A stretch of DNA of 64,000 nt from Hemerocallis citrina (taxonomy: Eukaryota; Streptophyta; Magnoliopsida; Asparagales; Asphodelaceae). The notes below the pieces were generated by a model. That model had not been told where the DNA came from and did no database searches. It was given only the letters and a program-made list of their open reading frames with translations. The first letter of the stretch is position 1. Each line of letters starts with the position of its first letter. Position numbers and translations under genes: made by a program. The stretch covers positions 171,169,456 to 171,233,455 of the forward strand of contig CM030363.1 in assembly GCA_017893485.1 (NCBI GenBank), written 5' to 3'. Below are positions 54,790-64,000 of this stretch, in pieces.

Positions 54790-54801
54790 GCTCTGATACT
54801 A
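54790..54801 (-). other. Element F primer binding site
   Basis: The minus strand reads TAGTATCAGAGC directly at the LTR, one mismatch to the tRNA-iMet complement. Confidence 0.8.
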
Positions 54802-55000
54802 TGTTGAAATCAGATTTGGGAAAATAATAATGTTCTTATTCATCTTTATTCTTGCCTGTATACATATATATATAAGGATTACATTCTTGGAGAAGAAGAA
54901 AGGAGATTGAGAGAAGATTAATGGATGAGAGATTTGGGGAATCGGTTTCCAATAAATTAGGAAACAAAATATACACATTAGCACTTACTATATTTCAATA
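54802..55000 (-). repeat. Element F 5' LTR
   Basis: A 199-bp direct repeat of 50312-50510, followed by the caatc duplication. Confidence 0.88.
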
Positions 55001-55716
55001 CAATCTTGGTTTACCAGCTCAAAATATGGAATTAATTTTGGTCGTTGGATCAAGATAGATGCATCAAATGCATATGGAAACCAAAAACCTCTGAATTTTT
55101 CAGGTCATTTTCAAAGTATTTTTTGGTGTTAGGGTTAACAAGTTGTAAGCTGGAAATTGTATTGTACTAGTCAATCTTTGTTTGGTAGGTAGGAAAAGCA
55201 CAAAAGGCACTTGCTAAGATGAGTAGGATCCTAAATGAGTTACATAACATGTTCTATATGTTAACCATTTTGAACTAATCCAGAGAGGACTCACTTTCTG
55301 AAAATTTCTTCCAAATTGGCAAGGGATAGAGAAGAGTCACTTTTGAAAATTTCTTCCAATTTGGCAAGAGATAGTACGATTCCACATGACACAATGAAGA
55401 ATTAGTAAGAGTACTATCCGGTTACGCATAAATTATGATATCATGTTTTTCTTAAGAAAAAAGTGGAATCGTTTTCATAGAATTCATGGAAACAACCGCT
55501 AGAACACTCTTTCTAAGAATCGAGTAGATAAACATGAATATTATCCCATGATGGCACAAATCAAGTTGACACATTCAAAATGAAGGACGAAGAATGTAAC
55601 GGGAAACCAAATTCACCAACAGTTTGTTAGATATTATGAGAGATAATAATTATGGTTAATATCCTATACTAAGGTGCTTGAGATATTTACCTTAGTTATC
55701 AAAATTGAAATATATA
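55001..55716. other. Intergenic stretch between elements F and C
   Basis: AT-rich, with no gene recognised. A short direct repeat (gaaaatttcttccaa..ttggcaaggga) occurs twice near 55300-55370. Confidence 0.5.
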
Positions 55717-56719
55717 TGTAAATCACCCTAGGGGTAAATAGGGTAATTGTGCGGAATTAAAAAATTAATTAAAATGAAGTGCAAAGTAAATAAAAGAGTT
55801 AAGAAGAGGAAACGCAGATAACACAAGTGACGCAGCGATGTAACGTGGTTCGACCCCCAGGTCTACGTCCACACCTCCTACTTGTAGCAAGTCTCCGCCA
55901 CAAGCGTTCAACTATACTCAAGACCCTTGTATAGTGATTCTCGGATTCAGTCTGAGAGACCTATTACACCCACAGGACGTCTAACACAAGTCCCGTCAAT
56001 CTCACCGAAGTGGAAGAAAAGAAAAATTCAAGATCCTAAATGATCCTGACTGAAGAATACAAAAATTATCACACACACTCGGATTGATTATTGAAAGATT
56101 AGTTCAGAAGATTTTTCTCAGGAGTAATTGGTGAATAATACTCAGTGGGTTCGGCCAATTAAATAGACTGGGAAGTGTATCGATCAAAATTAGAAACGAT
56201 ACATTCCGAAAATGTGAACAGCACAATGTGTGATCGACCGCAATCTTGGTGCAGTCGACCGTTCATCTCTCTGACGTAAAGTAGAGAGATGAAAGGTTGA
56301 CTACTTCTTACGCAACTGAGAGTTGCAGTCGGCTGCGATGCGTTCGACCGTCATGAGGTGCGGTGGACCGATATCGTGCTGTTCATACCGAATCCACTTT
56401 ATATTCTTTCCAAATAAACTAATCAATCAATCAATCAATTTTACATAGATTTAAATCTCACAAATATAGAATGATAGTAGCTGGTCTTGATGGCTTTCTT
56501 GGACATTAATCAATCAACTCTTTCTTTTTTAATATCTTCTTCTTTGCTTGATTTCTTAATCTCTCTTTATTACTTTCCTTCTTTGAATATTCATGAATCT
56601 CTCTTGAATCTCTTATGGATATTACTTGATCCTGATAATCTGAATAACTCAATTCAAACTTATTAATATTTATAGACACATTTTGTGCACACCAAACTAG
56701 GAGTCAATAAGAGTCAACA
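55717..56719 (-). repeat. Element C 3' LTR
   Basis: A 1003-bp LTR, plus-strand ends TGTAAATCACCC and AGAGTCAACA. A TATA-like TCTATTTAAT lies at 56157-56166, with palindromes and decayed variants at 56230-56385 just upstream on the minus strand. Confidence 0.9.
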
Positions 56720-56732
56720 ATCTCCCCCTTTT
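56720..56732 (-). other. Element C polypurine tract
   Basis: The minus strand reads AAAAGGGGGAGAT directly before the 3' LTR. Confidence 0.85.
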
Positions 56733-57640
56733 GGTGTGAGTAAAACATGCCTTTGAATATTAAAAATATAAAAAATTAAACAATTTGGCATAAGAATACT
56801 CCCCCTGAATTGAGTACTTCCTGTAACACAGATTTTCATAGGTAAGGAGAGATTTGTAAATACTCCCCCTTAATCTATTATTTGATGGAAAATAAAAGCT
56901 ATTGATTTATGTTTACTTTAATGCATTGATAATATTCATAATATTCTCCCCCTTTTAGGAACACACCAATAGGGGACAAAAGACACATATAAATTACCCC
57001 TCACAAAAACTATTTGTAAATGAAAAGAACCTTTCATTAAGCATAAAAAGAGATATAAAGTTTGGAGAAAGAAAGATTTGTAAAAAAACGAAAGAAAATC
57101 TAATTACATGATACCGTTGATAGCGAGACTCTTTGATATATAGGGAGAGCTCTTCATGATATCATAGATTTGAGATTTCCCTAGTATAGATGCGAAGTAG
57201 GGATAAGAAGAATGAATTTCAAGAAATTGAGGTTATTGGAAAAATTAGTAGAGAGTTTTAAAAAAATTCAACTTGTAACCAGAAAGAGAACCGGTCGACC
57301 GCAAAACCAATTAGGCAAAAAAAAATTCCATAGAGAAAACCGTTCAACCGCTCGGTTGACCGCACTCCTATTTCAAAAACACAATGTATCTCAGAGAGCA
57401 AACCAGTCGACCGTTTATCTTGTAAAGACAAAAATAATGAAACAGAGGATGAGCCGGTCGACCACACGGTCGACTGCAAATACTAAAAGCCAATATGCTG
57501 AAAGTAAAGTATAAATCAAATTTTACCCGAGAGTAAATCGGCTGGCCACACAGTCGACCGTACACCCTTACAGGCGTACAGTCGCCCGTTCAGTCGACCA
57601 AAATGAAATTTCAAGCTGAGATATCAATAACATTTAGTTC
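56733..57640 (-). other. Element C 3' untranslated region with palindromes
   Basis: No domain recognised. GGTCGACC-type sites and variants occur at 57290-57600 (ccggtcgaccgc, cggttgaccgc, cagtcgaccgt, ccggtcgacca, acggtcgactgc). The region occupies the position held by ORF2 in E. Confidence 0.65.
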
Positions 57641-58125
57641 TCCTATCAAAAAATGAAATCGTTTTTCATCTAAAGGTTTGGTAAAAATATCAGAAAGTTG
57701 CGAATCAGTAGAAACATATTCAAGAAAAATATCTCCCTTTTAAAAATGGTCTTTAATAAAGTGATACCGAATATCAATGTGTTTAGTGGGACTGTGTTGA
57801 TCAGAGTTCTTTGTCATATGAACAGTACTAGTGTTATCACATTTAATTGGAATGTGATCAAAAAATACCTTGTAGTCCTCTAGATTGTGTTTCATCCATA
57901 GTACCTGCGCACAGTAAGATCCTGCTGCAATATATTTAGCTTCGGCAGTTAAGAGAGTTACAGAGTTTTATTTTTTGGATGCCCATGAGACAAGACAGTT
58001 GCCCAAGAAGTGACATGTGCTGCTAGTGCTTTTTCTGTCTGTTAAGCTACCGGCATAATCTGCATCAGAAAATCCTACAAGTGAAAATTTTCTATTTTTC
58101 GGATACCAAAGTCCAGTATTTAGTG
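57641..58125 (-). pseudogene. Element C RNase H
   Basis: Decayed RNase H: FSDADYAGSLTDRKSTSSTC, a stop after SWASKK, then AEAKYIAA (Glu to Lys in the usual TEAEYIAA) and KCDNTSTVHMTKN. It ends in FTKPLDEKRFHFL near 57645. A frameshift near 58210 separates it from RT. Confidence 0.82.
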
Positions 58126-59148
58126 TGCCTTTGAGATATCAAATGATACGCTTAACGGCAACCAAATGCAATTCTTTGGGACACGATTGGAAACGTGCAC
58201 ATAACAAACGCTAAACATAATATCTAGATGAGATGCAGTAATATAAAGTAAACTACCAATCATACCTCGATAAGTAGAAATATCAACATTGTTACCAGAT
58301 TCATCTTTTGAAAGCTTAGTAGTAGTGGCCATAGGTGTTTTGTACTCATTTACATTTTCATGTCCAAACTTTTTGACTAGTTCCTTTGCGTGCTTGGATT
58401 GATTTATAAAGATGCCATCCTTTCTTTGGTGTAATTGAAGCCCAAGAAAATAAGTTAGTTCTCCCATCATACTCATATCGAACTCATCCTGCATTTGCTT
58501 TGAGAATTCATTGCAAAAATTTTCATTAGTGGATCCAAATATAATATCATCAACATATATTTGAACAATTAAAATATCTTTAGAAACATATTTTATGAAA
58601 AGTGTAGTGTCTACTTTTCTTTTAGAAAAACCTATGTGAAGTAGAAATGAACTTAGTCGTTCATACCAAGCACGAGGAGCTTGCTTCAAACTATACAATG
58701 CTTTATCAAGACGAAATACATGGTTTGGGTATGTGGGATCAGTGAATCCCGGCGGTTGTGCAACATAAACTTCTTCCGAAATAAAACTATTTAAAAATGC
58801 ACTTTTAATATCCATTTGAAAGAGAGTAAAATCCATATAAGTAGCAAATGAAAGTAAAATACGAATGGCTTCAAGCTGTGCAACAGGTGCAAAAGTTTCA
58901 TCAAAATCTACACCTTCTTGTTGGTTATAACCTTGTGCAACAAGATGGACCTTATTTATAGTGATTGATCCTAAACACCCACTTAGTTCCATGTATAGTT
59001 CTATTATGAGGTCTAGGAACAAGTCTCCATACTTGATTCCGTTTGAATTGATTAAGTTCTTCTTGCATTGCCATGATTCAGTCATTATCTTGCAATGCAT
59101 CCTTAATATTTTTAGGTTCAAGTATAAAAAACAAAAGCGTAAAAACAC
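58120..59148 (-). pseudogene. Element C reverse transcriptase
   Basis: Motifs are HLVAQGYNQQEGVDFDETFA, LFQMDIKSAFLNSFISEEVY, LKQAPRAWYERLSSFLLHIG and the catalytic IYVDDIIFGSTNE. These are followed by MSMMGELTYFLGLQLHQRKD and MIGSLLYITAS. The upstream part (KWVF region) is broken near 58950. Confidence 0.9.
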
Positions 59149-59270
59149 ATAAAATTTTGTGCTTGTGTGCGAGTGGTTACCCCTTTTGACATATCGCTTC
59201 GTATAAGAGTTGGTGGATGGCTAGACATGATTTTCCATGCAGGACGCCTTTCACTTGTGAAAATTTGATG

Positions 59271-60071
59271 TTATACATGTTCATCTTCCATGGCATCAAT
59301 TTGTTGTGTAGGCATCTCTTCTATTTGCGATTTGAATGCATCTTCATCTTGATGCAATTTTTGATTTTGAGCATTCCTATTTGGGTCTTCTTCAATGTGA
59401 ACTTGTTTCTTTTCAACCCGAACACATGTCTCATCATCATCAATAACATACAATATTTCTTTGGTGTAAGGATTAGTATTATAAAAAACAATATCAATGG
59501 ATTCCTGAACTGTGCAGCTTCTTTTATTAAATACACGATATGCTTTGCTATTAAGAGAATATCCTAAGAATACACCTTCATCACTTTTACGATCAAATTT
59601 TCCCAAATTATCAAGAGTATTTAAAATAAACACTTTACATCCGAAGACGCGAAAGTAACTTAAGTTAGGAATTTTGCCATAATATAGTTCAAAAGGAGTT
59701 TTCTCAAGATATTTTCTAATGATTACTTGGTTAATTGTATAACATGCTGTATTGACAGCCTCCGCCCAAAATGATTTAGGTAAACCTTTTTCACTAAACA
59801 TGGTTAGGGCCATTTCTTGAATAGATCGATTTTTTCTTTCAACAACCTCATTTTGTTGGGGAGTGCGAGGACAGGCGAACTCATGTCTTATTCTCTTTTT
59901 ATCACAAAATGAGGTGAAGAGTTCGTTTTGAAATTCTCCACCATGATCACTACGAATAGTGACTATGGTGAAGCTTTTCTCATTTTCCACTCTCCAACAG
60001 AATTTCATACAATGTGTCATCTTTTTGTGGCAAAAAGTCAACCCAAGTAAATCTACTATAATCATCAACAA
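59271..60071 (-). pseudogene. Element C integrase core
   Basis: It carries IRSDHGGEFQNELFTSFCD (second Asp), CPRTPQQNEVVERKNRSIQE (catalytic Glu), FWAEAVNTACYTINQVIIRK and FRVFGCKVFILNTLDNLGKF. The ORF overlaps the upstream protease-integrase ORF by about 90 bp in another frame, so a single frameshift near 60030 splits integrase. Confidence 0.9.
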
Positions 60072-60740
60072 TTACAAAGGCATATCGTGCACCTCCATTA
60101 CTACGTGTTCGTGATGGTCCAAAAAGATCCATGTGCAAGAGTTCAAGGGGTCTAGAAGTTGATACCATTTTCTTGGATTTGTGAGAATTTTTAGTTTGCT
60201 TACCAAATTGGCACGACCCATACGGTTTATTTTTCTCAAATTTGATTTTAGGGATCCCCCTTACAAGTTCCTTGGTTACGAGTTTGTTGAGATTGTCCAT
60301 GGCTGTGTGTCCAAGTCTTCTATGCCATAACCAACCATCCTCATTTCTTGCAACAAAGCACCTCATATTTTTTTGTGTTAATTCATTAGAATTTATAACA
60401 TAAACATTGTTACATCGGTTAGCGAGAAGTAAACAAGATTTATTGCTATCTAATACAGTGCATGTACTTTTGTCAAAAGTAATGGTGTAACCTTTATCAC
60501 ATAATTGGCTGACACTAATTAGATTATGTTTCAAACCTCTTACCAATAGAACATCCTTAATGGAGCATGAGGAACCAAAGTTTATTTTTCCTTTACCAAT
60601 GGTTTGACCAGTGCTATTATCTTTAAAGATGATATCCTTCCCTCTTTCCCTTGATAGTAATGTAAAGTATCTGCCGTCCCATGTCATATGATTTGAGCAT
60701 CCACTATCAAGGTACCACCGATCTCTAGTCTTGATACGCT
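59980..60740 (-). pseudogene. Element C protease, GAG-pre-integrase, integrase N-part
   Basis: It starts with RDRWYLDSGCSNHMTWDGRY, an intact D-S-G protease site. Then come VLLVRGLKHNLISVSQLCDK, the GAG-pre-integrase GWLWHRRLGHTAMDNLNKL (its usual C-x-x-C reads GSCQ) and the integrase first Asp (LLHMDLFGPSRTRS), followed by VIVDDYSRFTWVDFLPQKDD. Confidence 0.9.
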
Positions 60741-61513
60741 GAGGTACCTACATAAAGATTAGTATGTATAATTTTGCGTGCCCAAGTTTGTTTTGAACCT
60801 GCATTAACATTCTTTGTTCCCCAAACAAAGTTAGTGTTCTTTTTTAATGAACAGTTATATGAAATATGTCCTAATCTACTACAGTAATGACGTGTGATAC
60901 GACTATGTCTCGAGTCATGCACACTTGTATAGTTTTGAGTTGGTTTATGATTATATTGGAGATTGTGCAAGTGTGTATGACATGATGATTTACATTTTTG
61001 CTGGTGTATTGGCTCTTTGTAACCGAGCCCTCGATTATCATGATAAGATCTTAAATTTTTTGTAATAAGAAAACTGGGCCCTTCATATTTTTTCACAATT
61101 TTTTCAAGCTCAGTTACTCTTTTACATAATCTTTTCCTAGTCATCTCATTTTCTTTTGTATTCCAACGAAGAGTGTCTAGTGTAGCATTAAGGATCCTAT
61201 TTTGTTTAGGAGCTTCATTACATCCTTCCACTACCTCACCAAATTTTCTTTTGCATTCTTTTAAATCATCTGTGAGTTTGGCGATATAAACAGATTTATC
61301 ATGAATTTCTCTTAAGTGATCATCATGTGTTGCTAAGGACTCTTGAATTTGTTGTTTTAAAAGTTCATTTTCCTCTAGTAATACATCATGATCTTCTCTA
61401 ATTGACCCAAATTTTTCCAAGATCAAGTCATTCTTATTTTTCAGTTTTTGATTTTTTTGCAATGCAAGAGTCATGTATTTCATTTGAAATTTGTTTATAT
61501 TGCCTAAGTGCAC
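60725..61513 (-). pseudogene. Element C gag coiled coil and second knuckle
   Basis: An unbroken 262-residue reading. It has a coiled coil (LILEKFGSIREDHDVLLEEN, LLKQQIQESLATHDDHLREI, TDDLKECKRKFGEVVEG, RKRLCKRVTELEKIVKKYE), a His/Gln-rich stretch, then the second knuckle RHYCSRLGHISYNC with its first Cys changed to Arg. The coil probably drives gag assembly. Confidence 0.82.
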
Positions 61514-61850
61514 GACTTAATTTCTTAGCATAATCTTTTAAACCATTACACATGTCTACTAGCTCATCATAAGTGGTTTCTTTAATTACCTCTTCTTGAG
61601 ATGGTGATTGCACCTCACCATTACCAAGAGCCATAAAGCCGACATCATCGTAGCCATGTTCTCTCTCACTTGAATCAGAGTCTAACCATGTTGCCTTCAG
61701 TGCCTTTTTTTTCAGTCCTGGGTTTGAGCGATAGTAATCCCTATTCATGGCTTGTGAGACGGGACAATTGGCACGGATGTGTCCAGGCTTCTTGCACTTT
61801 ATAGCAAACGTCATCCTTATCTTTCTCCCTTTCTCCTTGGTATCTACCAT
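61434..61850 (-). pseudogene. Element C gag first knuckle and acidic linker
   Basis: The knuckle is read IKCKKPGHIRANC. A one-base insertion (tgctataaagtgcaag) puts its first Cys out of frame. SDSSEREHGYDDVGFMALGN and YDELVDMCNGLKDYAKKLSR follow, as in E. Confidence 0.82.
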
Positions 61851-62681
61851 ATTTTTTTATATTTGAGATACTTACAAAATTGCTTGGTCATTAGGGCAAT
61901 GTCCTCATCTGACTCCTCGCAATCTGAATCTTCTTTTGATGGTCGGGATTTTTTGGCTTTTAGTGCAATGGTTTTCTCTTTGGTTTTTGGTTCAATCCCG
62001 ATGTTTTGTCTGTATCTTTTGGTTTCCGTCATTTCCATCTCATATGTATTCAGCTTTTCGTGGAATGTGTAGTAGTCGAAACCCTTTTGTTCGAGGGTCT
62101 TCCTCATTGCAGCAGCCTTTACATCCCACTCTGGCGTGAGACAGCTTATGAGGTTTCTGACCTTTCGGTCATCATCCAACCCCTTACCTAAGCTCTCAAG
62201 TTCGTGGGTAATGATATCAAAACGTGCGAACATTTAATCCACATTTTTCCCTAGCAACATGCGAAACACATCAAACTTATAAAAACATAAATTAACTTTA
62301 GCTTTTACCTCAGAAGCGGTTCCCTCATGCCACTTCAGCATGTTGTTCCAGATCTCGTATGCTATCTTACAGTTTCGCCCGCATCGCATTAGTTCTTCGT
62401 TATTTAACCCTGCATAGAGATCCGTCATGGCTTTGGAATTTGCTGTCTTAAGAGCCAGCTCCGCTTTTGTGAAAGCTGTCTTTCCGTCGTTGACTGGAAT
62501 ATCTATTTTATTGAAGCACACATTCCATACTTCTTCTCCAAGCATCTGTAGAAAATGAGACATACGAACTTTTCACGTCATAGCATTTTCCATCATAAAA
62601 TGGTGAGCGTGTAAGGCTTGTCCCATTGGAGACGAATGGATCCGATGAGTACAAGTTTTCGGGAGGAGGGATTTCGGCCAT
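61844..62681 (-). pseudogene. Element C gag N-part
   Basis: The start ATG is at 62679-62681 (MAEIPPP..), 43 bases inside the primer site. A two-base deletion near 62572 shifts the frame before MSHFLQMLGEEVWNVCFNKI. A CAA-to-TAA stop at 62234-62236 precedes MFARFDIITHELESLGKGL, LISCLTPEWDVKAAAMRKTL and YTFHEKLNTYEMEMTETKRY. Closely homologous to gag of E. Confidence 0.88.
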
Positions 62682-62724
62682 TGGACCTTTTGCTTAAGCT
62701 TTTAAGCTTTTTGATAAGCACCTC

Positions 62725-62736
62725 GCTCTGATACCA
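62725..62736 (-). other. Element C primer binding site
   Basis: The minus strand reads TGGTATCAGAGC, followed by GAGGTGC, one base inside the 5' LTR. Confidence 0.92.
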
Positions 62737-62737
62737 C

Positions 62738-63729
62738 TGTAATCACCCTAGGGGGGTGAATAGGGTGATTGTGCGGAATTAAAAAATTAATTAAAATGAA
62801 GTGCAGAGTAAATAAAAGAGTTAAGAAGAGCAAACATAGATAACACAAGTGACGCAGCGATGTAACGTGGTTCGACTCCCAGGTCTATGTCCACACCTCC
62901 TATTTGTAGCAATTCTCCGTCACAAGCGTTCCACTATACTCAAAACCCTTGTACAGTGATTCTCGAATTCAGGCCGAAAGACCTATTACACTTACAGGAC
63001 TTCTAACACAAGTGCCGTCAATCTCACCGAAGTGGAAGAAAAGAAAAACTCAAGATCCTAAATGATCCTGACTGAACAATACAAAAATTATCACACACAC
63101 TCGGATTGATTGTTGAAAGATTAGTTCAGAAGATTTTTCTCAGGAGTAATTGGTGAATAATACTCAGTGGGTTCGGCCAATTAAATAGATTGGGAAGTGT
63201 ATCGATCAAAATTGGAAACGATATATTCTGAAAATGTAAACAGCGCAAAGTACGGTCGACCGCAATCTTGGTGCAGTTGTCGTTCATCTCTCTGATGTAA
63301 AGTAGAGAGATGAAAGGTCGACTGCTTCTTACGCAACTGAGAGTTGCATCGACTACGATGCGGTCGACCGTCATGAGGTGCGGTCGACCGATATCGCGCT
63401 GTTCATACCGAATCCACTTTATATTCTTACCAAATAAAGTAATTAATTAATCAATCAATTTTACACAGATTTAAATCTCACAAATATAGAATGATAGCAG
63501 CTGGTCTTGATGGCTTTCTTGGACATTAATCAATCAACTCTTTCTTTTTTAATATCTTCTCCGTTTGCTTGATTTCTTAATCTTTCTTTATTACTTTCCT
63601 TCTTTGAATATTCTTGAATCTCTTATGGATACTATTTGATCCTGAAAATCTGAATAACTCAATTCAAACTTATTAGTATTTATAGACACGTTTTGTGCAC
63701 ACCAAACTAGGAGTCAACAAGAGTCAACA
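62738..63729 (-). repeat. Element C 5' LTR
   Basis: A 992-bp direct repeat of 55717-56719. The TATA-like box TCTATTTAAT is at 63180-63189. The palindrome array acggtcgaccgc, aggtcgactgc, gcggtcgaccgt and gcggtcgaccga lies at 63253-63395, 65-215 bp upstream. Confidence 0.9.
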
Positions 63730-63734
63730 ATATA

Positions 63735-64000
63735 GATTACTATCACAAGCCAGTATTCATAGGATAAATACTGGTTTGGGTACTGGATTCTCAACTTACT
63801 CAACCCGCGGTCCGATATCCATACAATTAGTTCGTGTAACACACATGTTACCTATATATAGAATAATATTACACATAATATTATTCATATAGTGAGAATA
63901 TAGGTATATATCCAACAATCTCCTTCTATATTTTCAATATATAAATGTACTGGATTATCTCATCAGTTCAACATGAAGCTGACTGGCTGATAGTAGTCTT
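63735..64000. other. Window end, possible LTR fragment
   Basis: AT-rich with a TATA-like cctatatatagaataat (about 63850) and atatatccaacaatctcc (about 63906), which looks like an LTR end followed by a short non-LTR stretch. Element C may have inserted into another element's LTR. No coding sequence. Confidence 0.35.

Larger units (their letters stand above)
50312..55000 (-). mobile_element. Copia element F with 199-bp LTRs
   Basis: A 4.69-kb element on the minus strand between a perfect 5-bp duplication caatc (50307-50311 and 55001-55005). It has 199-bp LTRs, a primer site one base off tRNA-iMet, and decayed protease, integrase, RT and RNase H. The WIIDxGATDHM protease and CGKIGHTKARCYKII knuckle styles fit the RE1/Ivana-like side of Copia. 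The gag N-part is not recognisable. Confidence 0.9.
55717..63729 (-). mobile_element. Copia element C (SIRE-like), pol-containing relative of E
   Basis: An 8.0-kb element on the minus strand between a perfect 5-bp duplication atata (55712-55716 and 63730-63734). It has ~1.0-kb LTRs, a perfect TGGTATCAGAGC primer site, a gag with coiled coil and two zinc knuckles, protease with intact D-S-G, integrase, RT, RNase H, and the polypurine tract AAAAGGGGGAGAT. LTRs, primer region, gag and coil are clearly homologous to E, but no ORF2 is present. Stops and frameshifts make this copy defective. Confidence 0.92.

Overview
This is plant nuclear DNA, almost certainly from a flowering plant with a repeat-rich genome. 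It holds one recognisable host gene embedded in, and invaded by, many layers of LTR retrotransposons, solo LTRs and MITEs. Primer sites match the 3' end of plant initiator tRNA-Met, the elements are Ty1/Copia and Ty3/Gypsy (Tat-like), and the host gene belongs to a plant RING-finger family with introns. The species cannot be named from the sequence. All family names rest on motifs read by eye; no database search was run.

Layout. (1) 1-18.4 kb: a decayed Tat-like Gypsy element (gag, protease, RT, two RNase H domains, integrase, probable 3' LTR), split by a MITE-like insertion, a 3.06-kb probable solo LTR (TSD acaag) and a 1.5-kb solo LTR (TSD ctggt). The second solo LTR is itself split by a near full-length Copia, element A (8267-16727, minus, TSD gatat). 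(2) 18.9-22.0 kb: a degenerate ~70-bp minisatellite interrupted by a 1.76-kb insertion, then a Copia solo LTR (22181-22849, TSD tcaag). (3) 23.2-48.1 kb: a RING-H2 gene on the minus strand. The exons are short and the splice sites intact, but intron 2 is 22.6 kb because it contains two MITEs and a 17.5-kb compound retroelement E (27775-45262, TSD ctttt). E is a head-to-head inverted duplication of a pol-less Copia-type element with three LTRs. At its axis lies another pol-less Copia, element D, and in its right arm lie two solo LTRs of one family. (4) 48.4-49.7 kb: two foldback elements upstream of the gene. (5) 50312-55000: small-LTR Copia F (TSD caatc). (6) 55717-63729: SIRE-like Copia C (TSD atata), which shares LTR, gag and coiled-coil sequence with E but has pol, so it is a plausible autonomous relative of E.

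The most unusual signal is an array of short palindromes centred on TCGA (AGTCGACT or GGTCGACC types) in LTRs of A, C/E and D and in a separate solo LTR. In each LTR the array lies roughly 60-250 bp upstream of the U3 TATA box. In E the same module of palindromes plus TATAAATA recurs inside the element, about 130 bp upstream of a second ORF whose product resembles the 'putative plant transposon protein' domain. In A the same octamer recurs in two coding linkers and is read in two different frames, which points to constraint on the nucleic acid rather than on the protein.

Most element ORFs are broken by stops or frameshifts and are annotated as pseudogenes. The only probable host protein is the RING-H2 gene, whose expected ATG reads CTG.
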